47,454 nt of DNA from Comamonadaceae bacterium (GTDB lineage: Bacteria; Pseudomonadota; Gammaproteobacteria; Burkholderiales; Burkholderiaceae_C), in the NCBI GenBank assembly GCA_947476015.1, contig CANJOS010000003.1, positions 1 to 47,454 of the forward strand. The letters run 5' to 3'. Shown piece after piece: positions 1 through 8,249 of this stretch. Both the position numbers and the translations under genes were made by a program. Within the stretch, counting starts at the first letter, position 1; each line of letters begins with the position of its first letter. Below the pieces are notes generated by a model that was not told the DNA's origin, did not search any database, and saw only the letters and a program-made list of their open reading frames with translations.

Positions 1-43
1 AAACAACAGCGAATTCTTCGACATGATGCGTCGGGGCGGCTAA
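1..43 (+). CDS. rho: Transcription termination factor Rho, C-terminal end (partial)
   Basis: The window opens inside a reading frame (codons from base 2) that ends [13 protein letters not shown] and a TAA stop. This closely resembles the last residues of Rho, an RNA-dependent hexameric helicase that terminates transcription (E. coli Rho ends with a similar FFEMMKRS). A rho gene directly before an L31 gene is a usual arrangement in Burkholderiales, which supports the call. Only 13 codons are visible, so the identity relies on this tail and on the neighbour. Confidence 0.75.
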   Translation, partial: NNSEFFDMMRRGG

Positions 44-45
44 GC

Positions 46-51
46 TATAAT
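46..51 (+). promoter_or_regulatory. Candidate -10 box for rpmE2
   Basis: A perfect TATAAT lies just after the rho stop codon and 70 bases before the rpmE2 start. No good -35 box is visible at 16-18 bases upstream, so this is only a candidate promoter for the ribosomal protein gene. Confidence 0.35.
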
Positions 52-73
52 AGAAGGCTAATCGCGGAAAGTA

Positions 74-90
74 AGGCAGATGGTCTGCCT
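74..90 (+). promoter_or_regulatory. Hairpin in the rpmE2 leader
   Basis: A perfect 7-bp inverted repeat (AGGCAGA / TCTGCCT) with a 3-base loop sits between the candidate -10 box and the rpmE2 ribosome binding site. No T-run follows it, so it is not a typical intrinsic terminator. It could be an RNA structure in the leader that controls L31 synthesis, as ribosomal protein leaders often do, or a 3'-end structure for rho mRNA. The role is inference. Confidence 0.45.
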
Positions 91-120
91 CGGCTACCGC
101 AATCGAATCAAGGAAAAATC

Positions 121-381
121 ATGAAAGAAGGCATTCACCCCAACTACCGAGAAGTTTGCTTCTTGGACTTGTCAAACGGCTTCAAGTTCGTCACACGTTC
201 TTGCGTCAATGCCAAAGAGATGGTGAAAATGGACGACGGCCGCGAGCTGCCTTTGTTCAAACTCGATACCTCCAGCGAATCACACCCTTTCTACACCGGC
301 ACACAAAAATCCGTGGACAACATGGGTGGTCGTGTTGAGAAATTCCGCAATCGTTTCGGCAAAACGACCGTTGCGAAATAA
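121..381 (+). CDS. rpmE2: 50S ribosomal protein L31, type B
   Basis: This 86-residue protein begins [12 protein letters not shown] and contains the L31 signature SHPFYTG near residues 54-60. Length and the absence of paired CxxC zinc ligands place it in the B-type (zinc-independent) class. It is a structural protein of the large ribosomal subunit at the inter-subunit bridge. B-type L31 is often used in place of the zinc-binding form when zinc is scarce; whether this genome also carries the other form cannot be seen here. The start is supported by a purine-rich AAGGAAA element just upstream, and a terminator follows the gene. Confidence 0.95.
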   Translation: MKEGIHPNYREVCFLDLSNGFKFVTRSCVNAKEMVKMDDGRELPLFKLDTSSESHPFYTGTQKSVDNMGGRVEKFRNRFGKTTVAK

Positions 382-421
382 GACGAAAAGTCATTCACTC
401 AGGTCACTTGGTGACCATCGC

Positions 422-457
422 AGGGCAGCCCGGGCAACCGGCCTGCCCTTGTTTTTT
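422..457 (+). terminator. Intrinsic terminator after rpmE2
   Basis: A 7-bp stem (AGGGCAG / CTGCCCT) around a 14-base loop is followed by TGTTTTTT. A smaller hairpin (GGTCAC / GTGACC, 402-416) lies just before it. Together they end the rho-rpmE2 transcript. Confidence 0.8.
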
Positions 458-518
458 GGTGGTAGATTATTTGTGCGTCCTTGAACTCTGATATCTTCTG
501 ACAACTCACCGACCCTTC

Positions 519-2264
519 ATGTCAGACTCTTCATCCAACCCAGCCATCGTTGCGCAGAGTGCTGTCGCGCGCTTGCCGCGTTGGGCTCTCTGGAGCCTTT
601 GTTTGGCCTATGTGCTGCCAGGTCTTGTCGGCCGCAGCCCTTGGAAAGCCGATGACATGGAAGCCTTTGGCTTGATGTTGCATTTGGCGCAATCCTTCGG
701 CCCAGAGTCTGTGTCATGGTTCAAACCCACTCTGTTGGGACAACCCGATCCAGCGGCTGCACTCCTGCCCTATTGGCTGGGTGCTTGGGCCCTGCAAATC
801 GCACCCAGTCGCTTCCCCTCTCCAACCTCGGTGCATTTGGCTTACGCAGGTTTGCTCGGCTTGACCTTGGTCGCAACCTGGTATGGCGTTTACGCTTTGG
901 CCAGAACGCCTTCCGCTCAGCCCGTGACATTCGCATTTGGGGGCGAGGCTCGACCTGCCGATTACGCCCGTGCAATAGCAGATGGCGGCTTGCTGGCTTT
1001 AATTGCCTGTCTCGGACTTGCCAGACTGTCGCATGAAGCGACGCCTGCTTTGGCGCAACTGGCCTTCAGCACCCTGCTCTTTTTCGCACTGGCCAACCTC
1101 TCTAGACACCGAAGGGCAGCCTTGATCAGCGCCGCATTGGGCATGATGGGGCTGGCACTTTCTGGGGCGCCTGCCTTGGCATTGGTCTTAGGACTTGGGG
1201 GTGCCATTTTAATGGCGTTGGGTTCACAACAAACAACAATTCCACGGGCCAGACGCATCGACATTGCTTGGATCCTTTTGTTTTGCTTCATCACAGCGGC
1301 CACCGCCAGCACCCTGGGTCTTTGGCGATGGCGTGTTGCCTACTCTCATCTTTTTGAAGTGAAAGCCATGGCGAGGTTGCTCCTGTGGTTCACATGGCCG
1401 GCTTGGCCGCTTGCAGTTTGGACACTCTGGCGCTGGCGCCATCAATTAAAGAATGTTGTCGCCAGTCCACATCTTTCATTACCGCTCTGGTTCATCTCCG
1501 TGGCCATCACAGGCACTTGGCTTTCTGGCTTGAGTGACCGCGCTTTGCTGCTGGTCCTTCCTGCCATGGCCACTTTGGCCTCTTTTGCATTGCCAACACT
1601 CCAACGAAGTGTGAGTGCTTTCATCGACTGGTTCACCCTGCTTTTTTTCAGCGCAGGCGCATTGATCATCTGGGTGGTTTGGTTTTCGATGCAAACAGGC
1701 ATCCCTGCCCAACCTGCCATCAACGTTGCTCGATTGGCCCCCGGCTTCATTCCCGAATTCTCTTGGACCTTGTCCATCATTGCTTTGCTGGCAACGCTGT
1801 TTTGGGCTCTCTTGGTGAAGTGGCGCGCTGGCCGCCATCGATCTGCCTTATGGAAAAGCATGGCTTTGCCCGCTGGCGGAGCAACGCTTTGCTGGCTGCT
1901 TGTCATGACGCTTTGGTTGCCACTGATCGATTTCGCAAGAAGCTATGCACCCTTGGTCTACAAAGTCAACAGCATGATGGGCGAGACTACTTGCGTCCAC
2001 TTCCACGGGCTGTCCCGCGCGCAAGGGGCGGCTTTTGAATATCACGGAAACTTGAAACTTGAACCGCTGACAGCCTCATCTGCACCAAGCTCTGGGGTCT
2101 CATGCCCATGGCTGATTGTTGACACGCAGGCCACTGGCACATTGCCGAAGCAAACTGAAATGACGCGGTGGAAACACCATGCAACGGTGAGGCGCCCCAG
2201 CGACAATAACGAAGACATCGTTTTGTACAGGCGCTCCCCTGAAGCTGATTTGATCAAACCCTGA
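519..2264 (+). CDS. ArnT/PMT-like integral membrane glycosyltransferase
   Basis: This 581-residue protein is strongly hydrophobic, with about twelve predicted membrane spans. Near the N-terminus, after the first span, it has GRSPWKADDMEAFG (about residues 38-51). That resembles the first periplasmic loop of ArnT and protein mannosyltransferases of the GT-C fold, where an acidic pair in this loop binds metal or acts in catalysis. Such enzymes move a sugar from a polyprenyl-phosphate carrier to lipid A or protein in the periplasm. The C-terminal part (about residues 470-580) is a soluble domain. The donor and acceptor are unknown. The MATE gene starts 14 bases after the stop, so the two are probably cotranscribed. 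Confidence 0.65.
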   Translation: MSDSSSNPAIVAQSAVARLPRWALWSLCLAYVLPGLVGRSPWKADDMEAFGLMLHLAQSFGPESVSWFKPTLLGQPDPAAALLPYWLGAWALQIAPSRFPSPTSVHLAYAGLLGLTLVATWYGVYALARTPSAQPVTFAFGGEARPADYARAIADGGLLALIACLGLARLSHEATPALAQLAFSTLLFFALANLSRHRRAALISAALGMMGLALSGAPALALVLGLGGAILMALGSQQTTIPRARRIDIAWILLFCFITAATASTLGLWRWRVAYSHLFEVKAMARLLLWFTWPAWPLAVWTLWRWRHQLKNVVASPHLSLPLWFISVAITGTWLSGLSDRALLLVLPAMATLASFALPTLQRSVSAFIDWFTLLFFSAGALIIWVVWFSMQTGIPAQPAINVARLAPGFIPEFSWTLSIIALLATLFWALLVKWRAGRHRSALWKSMALPAGGATLCWLLVMTLWLPLIDFARSYAPLVYKVNSMMGETTCVHFHGLSRAQGAAFEYHGNLKLEPLTASSAPSSGVSCPWLIVDTQATGTLPKQTEMTRWKHHATVRRPSDNNEDIVLYRRSPEADLIKP

Positions 2265-2278
2265 CGACGCTTGTCTGA

Positions 2279-3619
2279 ATGTTCGAAGCTCGCCTCATTG
2301 CTCGCCATGCCAGTACTGTTTTAATGGGGCAAATGGCCGTCATGGCTTTTGGTATTGCAGACACCCTGATTGCAGGTCGTTATGACGCCTCTGCGCTCGC
2401 AGCCTTATCGGTCGGTTCCGCCATTTACATCAGCGTCTACGTTGCTCTCAATGGCCTGATGCAAGCATTGCTACCCGTATGGTCAGAGTTGCGTGGTGCA
2501 GGTGCAAATGTCAAGTTAGGTCAATCTGTTCGCCAAGCACTTTACCTTTGTCTGGGGGTTAGCTGCCTTGGCACTCTGGCGCTTATTTTCCCCGACCCAT
2601 GGCTCAAGCTCACAGAAGTACCTCTCGCACTGCAAACTGATATCAAAGCCTATTTGAGTATTTTGGCAATCGCAGTCGGGCCTTCTCTTTTCTTTCGGAT
2701 GTATGCCACTTTGAATCAGAGTTTAGGCATGCCTTTGTTGGTCACAGGTCTGCAACTTGCAGCGCTTTGCATCAAAATTCCACTTTCAATTTGGTTCACC
2801 CTTGGCGGCTGGGGGATCGAAGCACAAGGTGTTGTGGGATGTGCATGGGCCACTCTCATTGTCAACGCGTGGCTGATGGCCATGGGCATTCATTTCATTC
2901 GCAATCGGGCAGTCTATTCAGATTATCAAATTTGGCATGCCATGGAGCCGGTTCATTGGCCAACGATCAAACAGTTTTTAAAATTAGGCGTGCCTTCAGC
3001 CTTGTCTTTGATGGTGGAAGTCACTGCTTTCACCATGATGGCATTGTTCATCTCAAGGCAAGGCATCGTTGCCGCAGCCAGCCATCAAATTGCGACCAGT
3101 TTGGCCAGCTTGCTTTACATGGTGCCCTTGGCGCTGGGAATCGCATGCAGTTCACGCGTCGGCTTTTGGCTTGGTGCTGGCAATGCTCTGCATGCTGAGC
3201 GTGCGGCTCATACCGGCTTGAAACTCAGCTTGCTGATGTCTATTTTTTGCAGCTGCGGCTTGGGTTTTTTGAGTGAAGAATTGGCTCATTTGTTCACTGC
3301 CAATGCAGCCGTTGCTATGGCAGCATCCTCGGTCTTGGTATGGGCTGCTTTTTATCACATCGTGGATGCCCTTCAAGCTGTGTGCGCATTCATTCTCAGA
3401 TGCTACAGAATTACCCTGCTTCCGTTGGCCATCTACAGCGTGATGCTTTGGGGCATCGGTCTTGGCGGAGCCTACATGTGGGCCTACCAAGGCATTGGCA
3501 ATTGGGCTCCTCGACCTGAAGTCAGTACTTTTTGGGCAGCGAGTTCATTTGCCCTGTGTATCGTGACGCTTGCATTTGTTTCACTGGTATTGTGGGCCGC
3601 TCGTCAACGCAGGATTTAA
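2279..3619 (+). CDS. MATE family efflux transporter
   Basis: This 446-residue polytopic membrane protein has the two-fold MATE pattern: an N-terminal half starting with TVLMGQMAVMAFGIADTLIAG and a second half starting around residue 235 (FLKLGVPSALSLMVEVTAF). The first motif, with a small-residue span and D28 in GIADT, is typical of NorM-like proteins. MATE carriers export cationic drugs or metabolites in exchange for sodium ions or protons. Length is normal for the family. The ATG lies 14 bases after the glycosyltransferase stop, with only a weak ribosome site. The substrate cannot be told. Confidence 0.88.
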   Translation: MFEARLIARHASTVLMGQMAVMAFGIADTLIAGRYDASALAALSVGSAIYISVYVALNGLMQALLPVWSELRGAGANVKLGQSVRQALYLCLGVSCLGTLALIFPDPWLKLTEVPLALQTDIKAYLSILAIAVGPSLFFRMYATLNQSLGMPLLVTGLQLAALCIKIPLSIWFTLGGWGIEAQGVVGCAWATLIVNAWLMAMGIHFIRNRAVYSDYQIWHAMEPVHWPTIKQFLKLGVPSALSLMVEVTAFTMMALFISRQGIVAAASHQIATSLASLLYMVPLALGIACSSRVGFWLGAGNALHAERAAHTGLKLSLLMSIFCSCGLGFLSEELAHLFTANAAVAMAASSVLVWAAFYHIVDALQAVCAFILRCYRITLLPLAIYSVMLWGIGLGGAYMWAYQGIGNWAPRPEVSTFWAASSFALCIVTLAFVSLVLWAARQRRI

Positions 3620-3674
3620 TTGACTGGCTTTTACAACACCCCCTGTTTTATCATTCTTTAAATGAAGGAAAACG

Positions 3675-3974
3675 ATGATTCTCGAACTCGCTGACATCCG
3701 GATCAAACCTGGACAACAAGAGGCCTTTGAAGAAGCCATATCTCGCGGCATTCAAACTGTGATCTCCCGCGCCAAAGGTTTTCAAGGGGCCAAGGTCAAT
3801 CGATGCATTGAAAATCCTGACCGATTTGTATTGCAAATTTTTTGGGACACCTTGGAAGATCACACTGTGGGATTTAGAGAGTCCGCGTTGTTCACAGAAT
3901 GGCGCGCCATCGTGGGCCCCTTCTTTGCATCAGCTCCTTTTGTCGAGCATTTCGAACTCACTTACAAAAGCTGA
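3675..3974 (+). CDS. Antibiotic biosynthesis monooxygenase (ABM) domain protein
   Basis: This 99-residue protein has the small ferredoxin-like ABM fold: MILELADIRIKPGQQEAFEEA at the start, then a central strand (DRFVLQIFWDTLEDHTVGFR) and a C-terminal FELTYKS. ABM proteins act as dimers and include quinol monooxygenases and heme-degrading enzymes, but many have no known function. A GAAGG ribosome site precedes the ATG. It faces the marR gene tail to tail, so it is not clearly part of that system. Confidence 0.8.
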   Translation: MILELADIRIKPGQQEAFEEAISRGIQTVISRAKGFQGAKVNRCIENPDRFVLQIFWDTLEDHTVGFRESALFTEWRAIVGPFFASAPFVEHFELTYKS

Positions 3975-3996
3975 TTTTCTATTTCACTGCAGATGG

Positions 3997-4440
3997 CTAG
4001 ACGGGTGTTTCATGTCCGGCCACCAGCTTAGAAAGCAGTCTGACCAAAGTCGCTGCGTCCTCTTGATTCAAAGGCTTCAATAAATTCAATTGAACCTGCT
4101 CAACAGCCGTTTTCATTTGAAGGCTTGCTTCTTCGCCGGATGCGGTCAGCCACAAAAGCTTGCGCCTTCTGTCTGTACTGTCGGGCTCGCGCCGAATCCA
4201 GCCTTTGGTTTCTAAGCGGCCAATGACAGAACCCGATGTGGCAGCGTCAAAAGCCACCCTGCCCGCCAATGTGATTTGATCAATGCCCGGTGTGTCCATC
4301 ACGGCATTCAAAATTGCGAATTGAACGGGCGTGACATCTTCAGAAGACAATTCAGCCATGAAGAGGGCTACCGCAATTTGCTGTGCGCGTCGAACCAGAT
4401 GGCCTGGCGCTTGGGCGAAATCAAAACTTTGAGTTGTCAC
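3997..4440 (-). CDS. MarR family transcriptional regulator
   Basis: This 147-residue protein has the MarR winged-helix layout: an N-terminal dimerisation helix, the helix-turn-helix around residues 55-85 (ITLAGRVAFDAATSGSVIGR) and the wing with DSTDRRRKLLWLT at about 107-119. MarR dimers bind short palindromes and usually repress a divergent gene until an aromatic ligand releases them. The gene is transcribed away from the FAH-TRAP genes, and the shared 101-base gap contains a perfect 14-bp palindrome. A role as repressor of that operon is therefore likely. The ligand is unknown. Confidence 0.9.
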   Translation of the reverse strand: MTTQSFDFAQAPGHLVRRAQQIAVALFMAELSSEDVTPVQFAILNAVMDTPGIDQITLAGRVAFDAATSGSVIGRLETKGWIRREPDSTDRRRKLLWLTASGEEASLQMKTAVEQVQLNLLKPLNQEDAATLVRLLSKLVAGHETPV

Positions 4441-4472
4441 GTGGGTCTTTGGATGGGCGCATGGGTCTGTTA

Positions 4473-4486
4473 ATAAGTATACTTAT
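4473..4486. promoter_or_regulatory. Probable MarR operator palindrome
   Basis: ATAAGTATACTTAT is a perfect 14-bp palindrome in the divergent gap between the marR gene and the FAH-family gene. Size and symmetry match MarR-family operators, which are usually 14-20 bp inverted repeats overlapping a promoter. The assignment to this regulator is inferred from position. Confidence 0.6.
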
Positions 4487-4541
4487 GAAAATCGCAATGC
4501 GCTTACATTAGTTTAAAAATAGTCACATTTGAAAGGTTCCC

Positions 4542-5246
4542 ATGAGCTTTGTATTTTCACCTTCCCCTGTGGTTTCGGTTCCTGTTTTGGGCCAAGCAGA
4601 ACGCTTTCCAGTTCGACGCATTTACTTTGTTGGTCGAAATTATGAAGAGCACGGCAAGGAAATGGGATTCACAGGTCGAGAGCCACCCTTCTTCTTTTTG
4701 AAGCCTGCAGATGCCTTGGTCGTGGTCAATGAAGGCGATACCGGACACATGCCGTATCCCAGCCTCACGAAGAATTTTCACCATGAAATTGAACTGGTGG
4801 TGGCCATTGGCACAGGCGGCCGGAATATCAAAGCCGCAGATGCTGCCAAACACATTTATGGCTACGCGGTAGGACTTGACATGACGCGTCGGGATTTACA
4901 AAACGACATGAAAAAACAAGGTCGTCCATGGTGCATTGGCAAGGCTGTTGATCACTCAGCGCCCATCGGCCCGATCACGCCCATTGGCAAAGCAGGCGAT
5001 GTGAACAACGCAGAACTCGACCTTATGGTGAATGGCGAACTTCGGCAAAAAAGCAATGTGGCCAAACTGATCTGGAATGTGGCCGAAACCATTGAGCATT
5101 TGTCAGCCGCTTGGGAATTGCATGCTGGCGACCTGATTTACAGCGGCACACCTGAAGGCGTCGCAGCGGTGGTTGCAGGTGACACATTGGTAGGTCGTGT
5201 GGCCGGCTTGGGGAGCTTAACAGTCAAAGTTAATCCCGCTTTGTAA
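4542..5246 (+). CDS. Fumarylacetoacetate hydrolase family protein, fumarylpyruvate hydrolase-like
   Basis: This 234-residue protein has the FAH catalytic core. RIYFVGRNYEEHGKEMG occurs near residue 26. The acidic metal-binding motif HHEIELVVAIG lies around residues 85-95 and is followed by GYAVGLDMTRRDLQ. The end contains GDLIYSGTPEGV. Size and sequence fit the short fumarylpyruvate hydrolase branch, which splits fumarylpyruvate to fumarate and pyruvate in gentisate breakdown, but related enzymes cut other beta-diketo acids. No gentisate dioxygenase or maleylpyruvate isomerase is nearby. The start has GAAAGG five bases upstream. It heads an operon with the TRAP genes under the MarR regulator. 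Confidence 0.82.
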   Translation: MSFVFSPSPVVSVPVLGQAERFPVRRIYFVGRNYEEHGKEMGFTGREPPFFFLKPADALVVVNEGDTGHMPYPSLTKNFHHEIELVVAIGTGGRNIKAADAAKHIYGYAVGLDMTRRDLQNDMKKQGRPWCIGKAVDHSAPIGPITPIGKAGDVNNAELDLMVNGELRQKSNVAKLIWNVAETIEHLSAAWELHAGDLIYSGTPEGVAAVVAGDTLVGRVAGLGSLTVKVNPAL

Positions 5247-5265
5247 TGTGCACTGTGCGGAAAAT

Positions 5266-5290
5266 GGGCCCTGGTTTTCGCAGGTGGCCC
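5266..5290 (+). other. Intercistronic hairpin between the FAH gene and dctQ
   Basis: GGGCC-CTG and CAG-GT-GGCCC form an 8-bp stem with a small bulge, followed by TTTCTT. It could partly terminate transcription or protect mRNA ends between the hydrolase and the transporter genes. The U-run is interrupted, so full termination is doubtful. Confidence 0.45.
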
Positions 5291-5306
5291 TTTCTTGGAG
5301 TAGATC

Positions 5307-5795
5307 TTGAAAATTCTTGAAATTTTGGCCAAGTTTTGCAGCATCCTGTCAGGCATTTTGCTCACAGGCATTACCCTCATGACCTGTTACAGCCTGATCG
5401 GACGAAACACCACGGGCAATACCATCACGGGCGACTTTGAATTGACAGGTGTTGCAACTGGTGCCGCCATTGCCTTGTTCATGCCCCTGTGTCAGTTTAA
5501 GAAAGCCAACATCATTGTTGACTTTTTCACAGCCAAGGCAAGTCAAGCCACCATTGTCCAACTTGACAGGTTAGGCGCACTTTTCATGGCCATGGCATTT
5601 GGACTCATTGCTTGGAGAACCTGCCTCGGTGGTTTGAACGCATGGACTTCACAATCGGGGTCGATGATGTTGGGTTTTCCTGAATGGGTTGTTTTCGCAG
5701 CCATGACTCCCCCACTGGCTCTGAGCGCAGTGATTGCTTTGACACAAGCCTTGATGGGAGAAGCATTTGAAATGACCGAGGGCACAGCCACATGA
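5307..5795 (+). CDS. dctQ: TRAP transporter small permease (DctQ type)
   Basis: This 162-residue protein has four predicted membrane spans (about residues 8-30, 45-65, 85-105, 125-148), the usual DctQ build. DctQ joins the large permease DctM in a sodium-driven periplasmic-binding-protein-dependent importer of organic acids. The best start is a TTG at 5307: it has GGAG six bases upstream, and no ATG follows before residue 25, inside the first span. The stop overlaps the dctM start by four bases (ATGA), which indicates translational coupling. Confidence 0.88.
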   Translation: MKILEILAKFCSILSGILLTGITLMTCYSLIGRNTTGNTITGDFELTGVATGAAIALFMPLCQFKKANIIVDFFTAKASQATIVQLDRLGALFMAMAFGLIAWRTCLGGLNAWTSQSGSMMLGFPEWVVFAAMTPPLALSAVIALTQALMGEAFEMTEGTAT

Positions 5796-7111
5796 GCGCG
5801 CTCACACTTTGCTTGATTATTTTTGGCGTCATGCTGCTCCTCATGGCCATCCGAGTTCCCATTGCCGTTGCCATGTTCTCTGCTGGAACCCTGGGTTATT
5901 TGATTCAAACGGGCTGGGGCCCTTACTCCAACTTTTTGAACAACCTGGCCTTCGCTCGTTTTGCCAGTTATGACCTCTCGGTGATTCCGCTTTTTATTTT
6001 GATGGGCCACTTCGCCACTCAAGGCGGCATCAGCAAAGCCCTTTTTCAATTCGCTGCAAGCGTGATGGGCCGTTTCAAGGGTGGCTTGGCCATGGCTGCA
6101 GTTTTGGCCAGTGCAGCATTCGGTTCCATCTGCGGGTCATCCGTTGCGACAGCCGCCACCATCACAGGGGTTGCGCTGCCAGAGATGAAACGACACGGCT
6201 ACTCAGGTCGCTTGTCGACAGGCACATTGGCGGCAGGCGGCACCTTGGGTATTTTGATCCCGCCTTCAGTGCCCTTGGTGATTTATGCCATTTTGACCGA
6301 ACAAAACATCGCCAAACTGTTTGCTGCAGCCATGGTTCCGGGGCTGATTGCCATGCTTGGCTACATGATTGCCATTGCGATCTATGTCCGGGTGGTACCA
6401 GGACAGGCGCCCGAAGTCGATGACAGTATTGAGAAATTTTCAATGGCGGCAATGGCTGGCATTGTCCCCATCGCCATCATCTTCGTCATTGTTTTTGGGG
6501 GCATTTATGGCGGCTTTTTCACACCCACGGAAGGTGCGGGTGTAGGTGCAGCATCGACATTTGTCGCGGCTCTCTTGAAGCGAGAAATAACTTGGGCCAA
6601 ATTCAAAGAGTGCTTCTATGCCACCGCGCAGAGCTCGGCCATGATTTTCATGATCTTCATTGGTGCGGATGTCATGAATTCTTCTTTGGCACTTACGCAA
6701 GTTCCCAATCAGTTGGCCACAGTGGTCGGCGGCTGGGGCTTGTCACCCCTGATGGTCGTGACCGCAATTTTACTTTTCTACGTGGTTTTGGGAGCCGTCA
6801 TGGATGAGCTGAGCATGATCTTGTTGACCATCCCCATTTTCTTCCCCATGATCATGGGTCTGGACTTCGGTATGACTCAGGAATCAACCGCCATTTGGTT
6901 CGGCATCATGGTTTTGATGACGGTGGGATTCGGCATGTTAGCTCCTCCGGTTGGCTTGAACGTTTATGTGGTGAACAGCATGGCCAAAGATGTGCCGATC
7001 TCTGAAAGTTACAAAGGTGTCATGCCATTTTTGATCAGCGACACCCTCCGAACCGCCCTTCTGCTGTTCTTCCCCGGGATTTCCCTGTGGTTGATTCAAT
7101 ACGTTGGCTGA
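5792..7111 (+). CDS. dctM: TRAP transporter large permease (DctM type)
   Basis: This 439-residue protein is hydrophobic throughout and has DctM hallmarks. Examples are the early RVPIAVAMFSAGTLGYLI span, the motif GSICGSSVATAATITGVALPEM around residues 108-129, and GGIYGGFFTPTEGAGVGA around 229-246. It forms the transport channel of the TRAP system. It overlaps dctQ by four bases and is followed by the binding protein after 64 bases. Family length is about 425-440, so it is complete. Confidence 0.93.
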   Translation: MSALTLCLIIFGVMLLLMAIRVPIAVAMFSAGTLGYLIQTGWGPYSNFLNNLAFARFASYDLSVIPLFILMGHFATQGGISKALFQFAASVMGRFKGGLAMAAVLASAAFGSICGSSVATAATITGVALPEMKRHGYSGRLSTGTLAAGGTLGILIPPSVPLVIYAILTEQNIAKLFAAAMVPGLIAMLGYMIAIAIYVRVVPGQAPEVDDSIEKFSMAAMAGIVPIAIIFVIVFGGIYGGFFTPTEGAGVGAASTFVAALLKREITWAKFKECFYATAQSSAMIFMIFIGADVMNSSLALTQVPNQLATVVGGWGLSPLMVVTAILLFYVVLGAVMDELSMILLTIPIFFPMIMGLDFGMTQESTAIWFGIMVLMTVGFGMLAPPVGLNVYVVNSMAKDVPISESYKGVMPFLISDTLRTALLLFFPGISLWLIQYVG

Positions 7112-7175
7112 GTTTGCACAGTATTTCAGGACTTCGATCCGTTAACATTCACACCATCAATTATTGGAGACCTAC

Positions 7176-8249
7176 ATGCTCAAACGTCGCGCGCTTTTAA
7201 AGTCCGGTGCTGTCGCTGCCATCGCAACCCCTGCCATCACAGGCTTTGCTCAGCAAACTGTCACCCTGAAGTTTCATACCTTCATGGCCCCTCAGTCCAA
7301 CGTGTGGCTCAATATGCACAAAGCTTGGATGAACAAGGTCGAGAAAGAGTCTGACGGACGCATTAAGTTCGAAGCTTATCCAGCCATGCAGTTGGGCGGG
7401 ACTCCGGTTCAGCTGTACGACCAAGTCCGTGATGGTGTGGTGGACGTTGTTTGGACTTTGCCGGGCAACACTGCCGGCCGCTTTCCCCGTGTGGAAGTGT
7501 TTGAACTTCCGTTCATCATGACCACTGCAGAAGCAACCTCCAAAGCCTATTGGGAATATGTGCAAACCATGGCGCCGGATGAGTTCAAAGAAACGCATTT
7601 GATTGCTTTGCAAGTTCATGGTCCTGGGGTGATTCACACCGCCGACAAACCTGTGAAGAGCGTGGCCGATTTGAAGGGCTTGAAAATGCGCGCCCCTACC
7701 CGTCAGGTGACCAAACTGTTGGGCACTCTGGGGGCTATACCCGTTGGCATGCCTCTGCCCAGCATTCCCGATGCGCTGTCAAAAGGCACCATCAATGGGG
7801 CCGTTGTTCCTTGGGAAGTTGTGCCCTCAGTGAAAGTCAACGAGCTGACCAAGTTTCACGCAGAATTTGATCCTGCTGGCGGATGCTTGTACACCACCAC
7901 CTTTGTGATGGCCATGAACAAAGCCAAGTACAACGCTTTGCCGCCCGATCTGAAAAAAATCATCGACAACAACAGTGGCATTGAAACCTCAGGCTGGTTG
8001 GGCAAAACACAGCAGGCTGGTGACGGTGCTGGACGCAAATCTGCCAGCGATAGAAACAACGCCATCTTCACTGTGGGCCCAGAGGAAGCTCAGGAATTCC
8101 GCCGCAAATCCCGCACCTTGGAAGTTGAATGGATTGAAGACATGAACAAGCGTGGCTACGACGGCAGGAAACTGATCGACACAGCCCGCGCCTTGATTGA
8201 AAAACACAGCAAAGCGCCAAGTTCCAAAGCACCAGCGAAAAAAGCTTGA
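7176..8249 (+). CDS. dctP: TRAP transporter periplasmic substrate-binding protein (DctP type)
   Basis: The chosen ATG has GGAGA six bases upstream; a TTG at 7164 is less likely because it lies inside that ribosome site. The product has about 357 residues and starts MLKRRALLKSG, a twin-arginine-like or Sec signal ending near FAQQ. Then comes the DctP fold: TVTLKFHTFMAPQSN, the RAPTRQVTKLLG segment that normally holds the arginine binding the substrate carboxylate, and GAVVPWEVVPS. The protein captures an organic acid, plausibly aromatic given the neighbouring hydrolase, and passes it to DctQM. The C-terminus is Lys/Ala/Pro-rich (KAPSSKAPAKKA). Confidence 0.92.
   Translation: MLKRRALLKSGAVAAIATPAITGFAQQTVTLKFHTFMAPQSNVWLNMHKAWMNKVEKESDGRIKFEAYPAMQLGGTPVQLYDQVRDGVVDVVWTLPGNTAGRFPRVEVFELPFIMTTAEATSKAYWEYVQTMAPDEFKETHLIALQVHGPGVIHTADKPVKSVADLKGLKMRAPTRQVTKLLGTLGAIPVGMPLPSIPDALSKGTINGAVVPWEVVPSVKVNELTKFHAEFDPAGGCLYTTTFVMAMNKAKYNALPPDLKKIIDNNSGIETSGWLGKTQQAGDGAGRKSASDRNNAIFTVGPEEAQEFRRKSRTLEVEWIEDMNKRGYDGRKLIDTARALIEKHSKAPSSKAPAKKA

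Noticed and set aside
4542-5246. Assignment of the FAH-family gene to a gentisate or homogentisate cluster
   Set aside because: No gentisate dioxygenase, homogentisate dioxygenase or isomerase gene is in the window, so only the family-level call is made.
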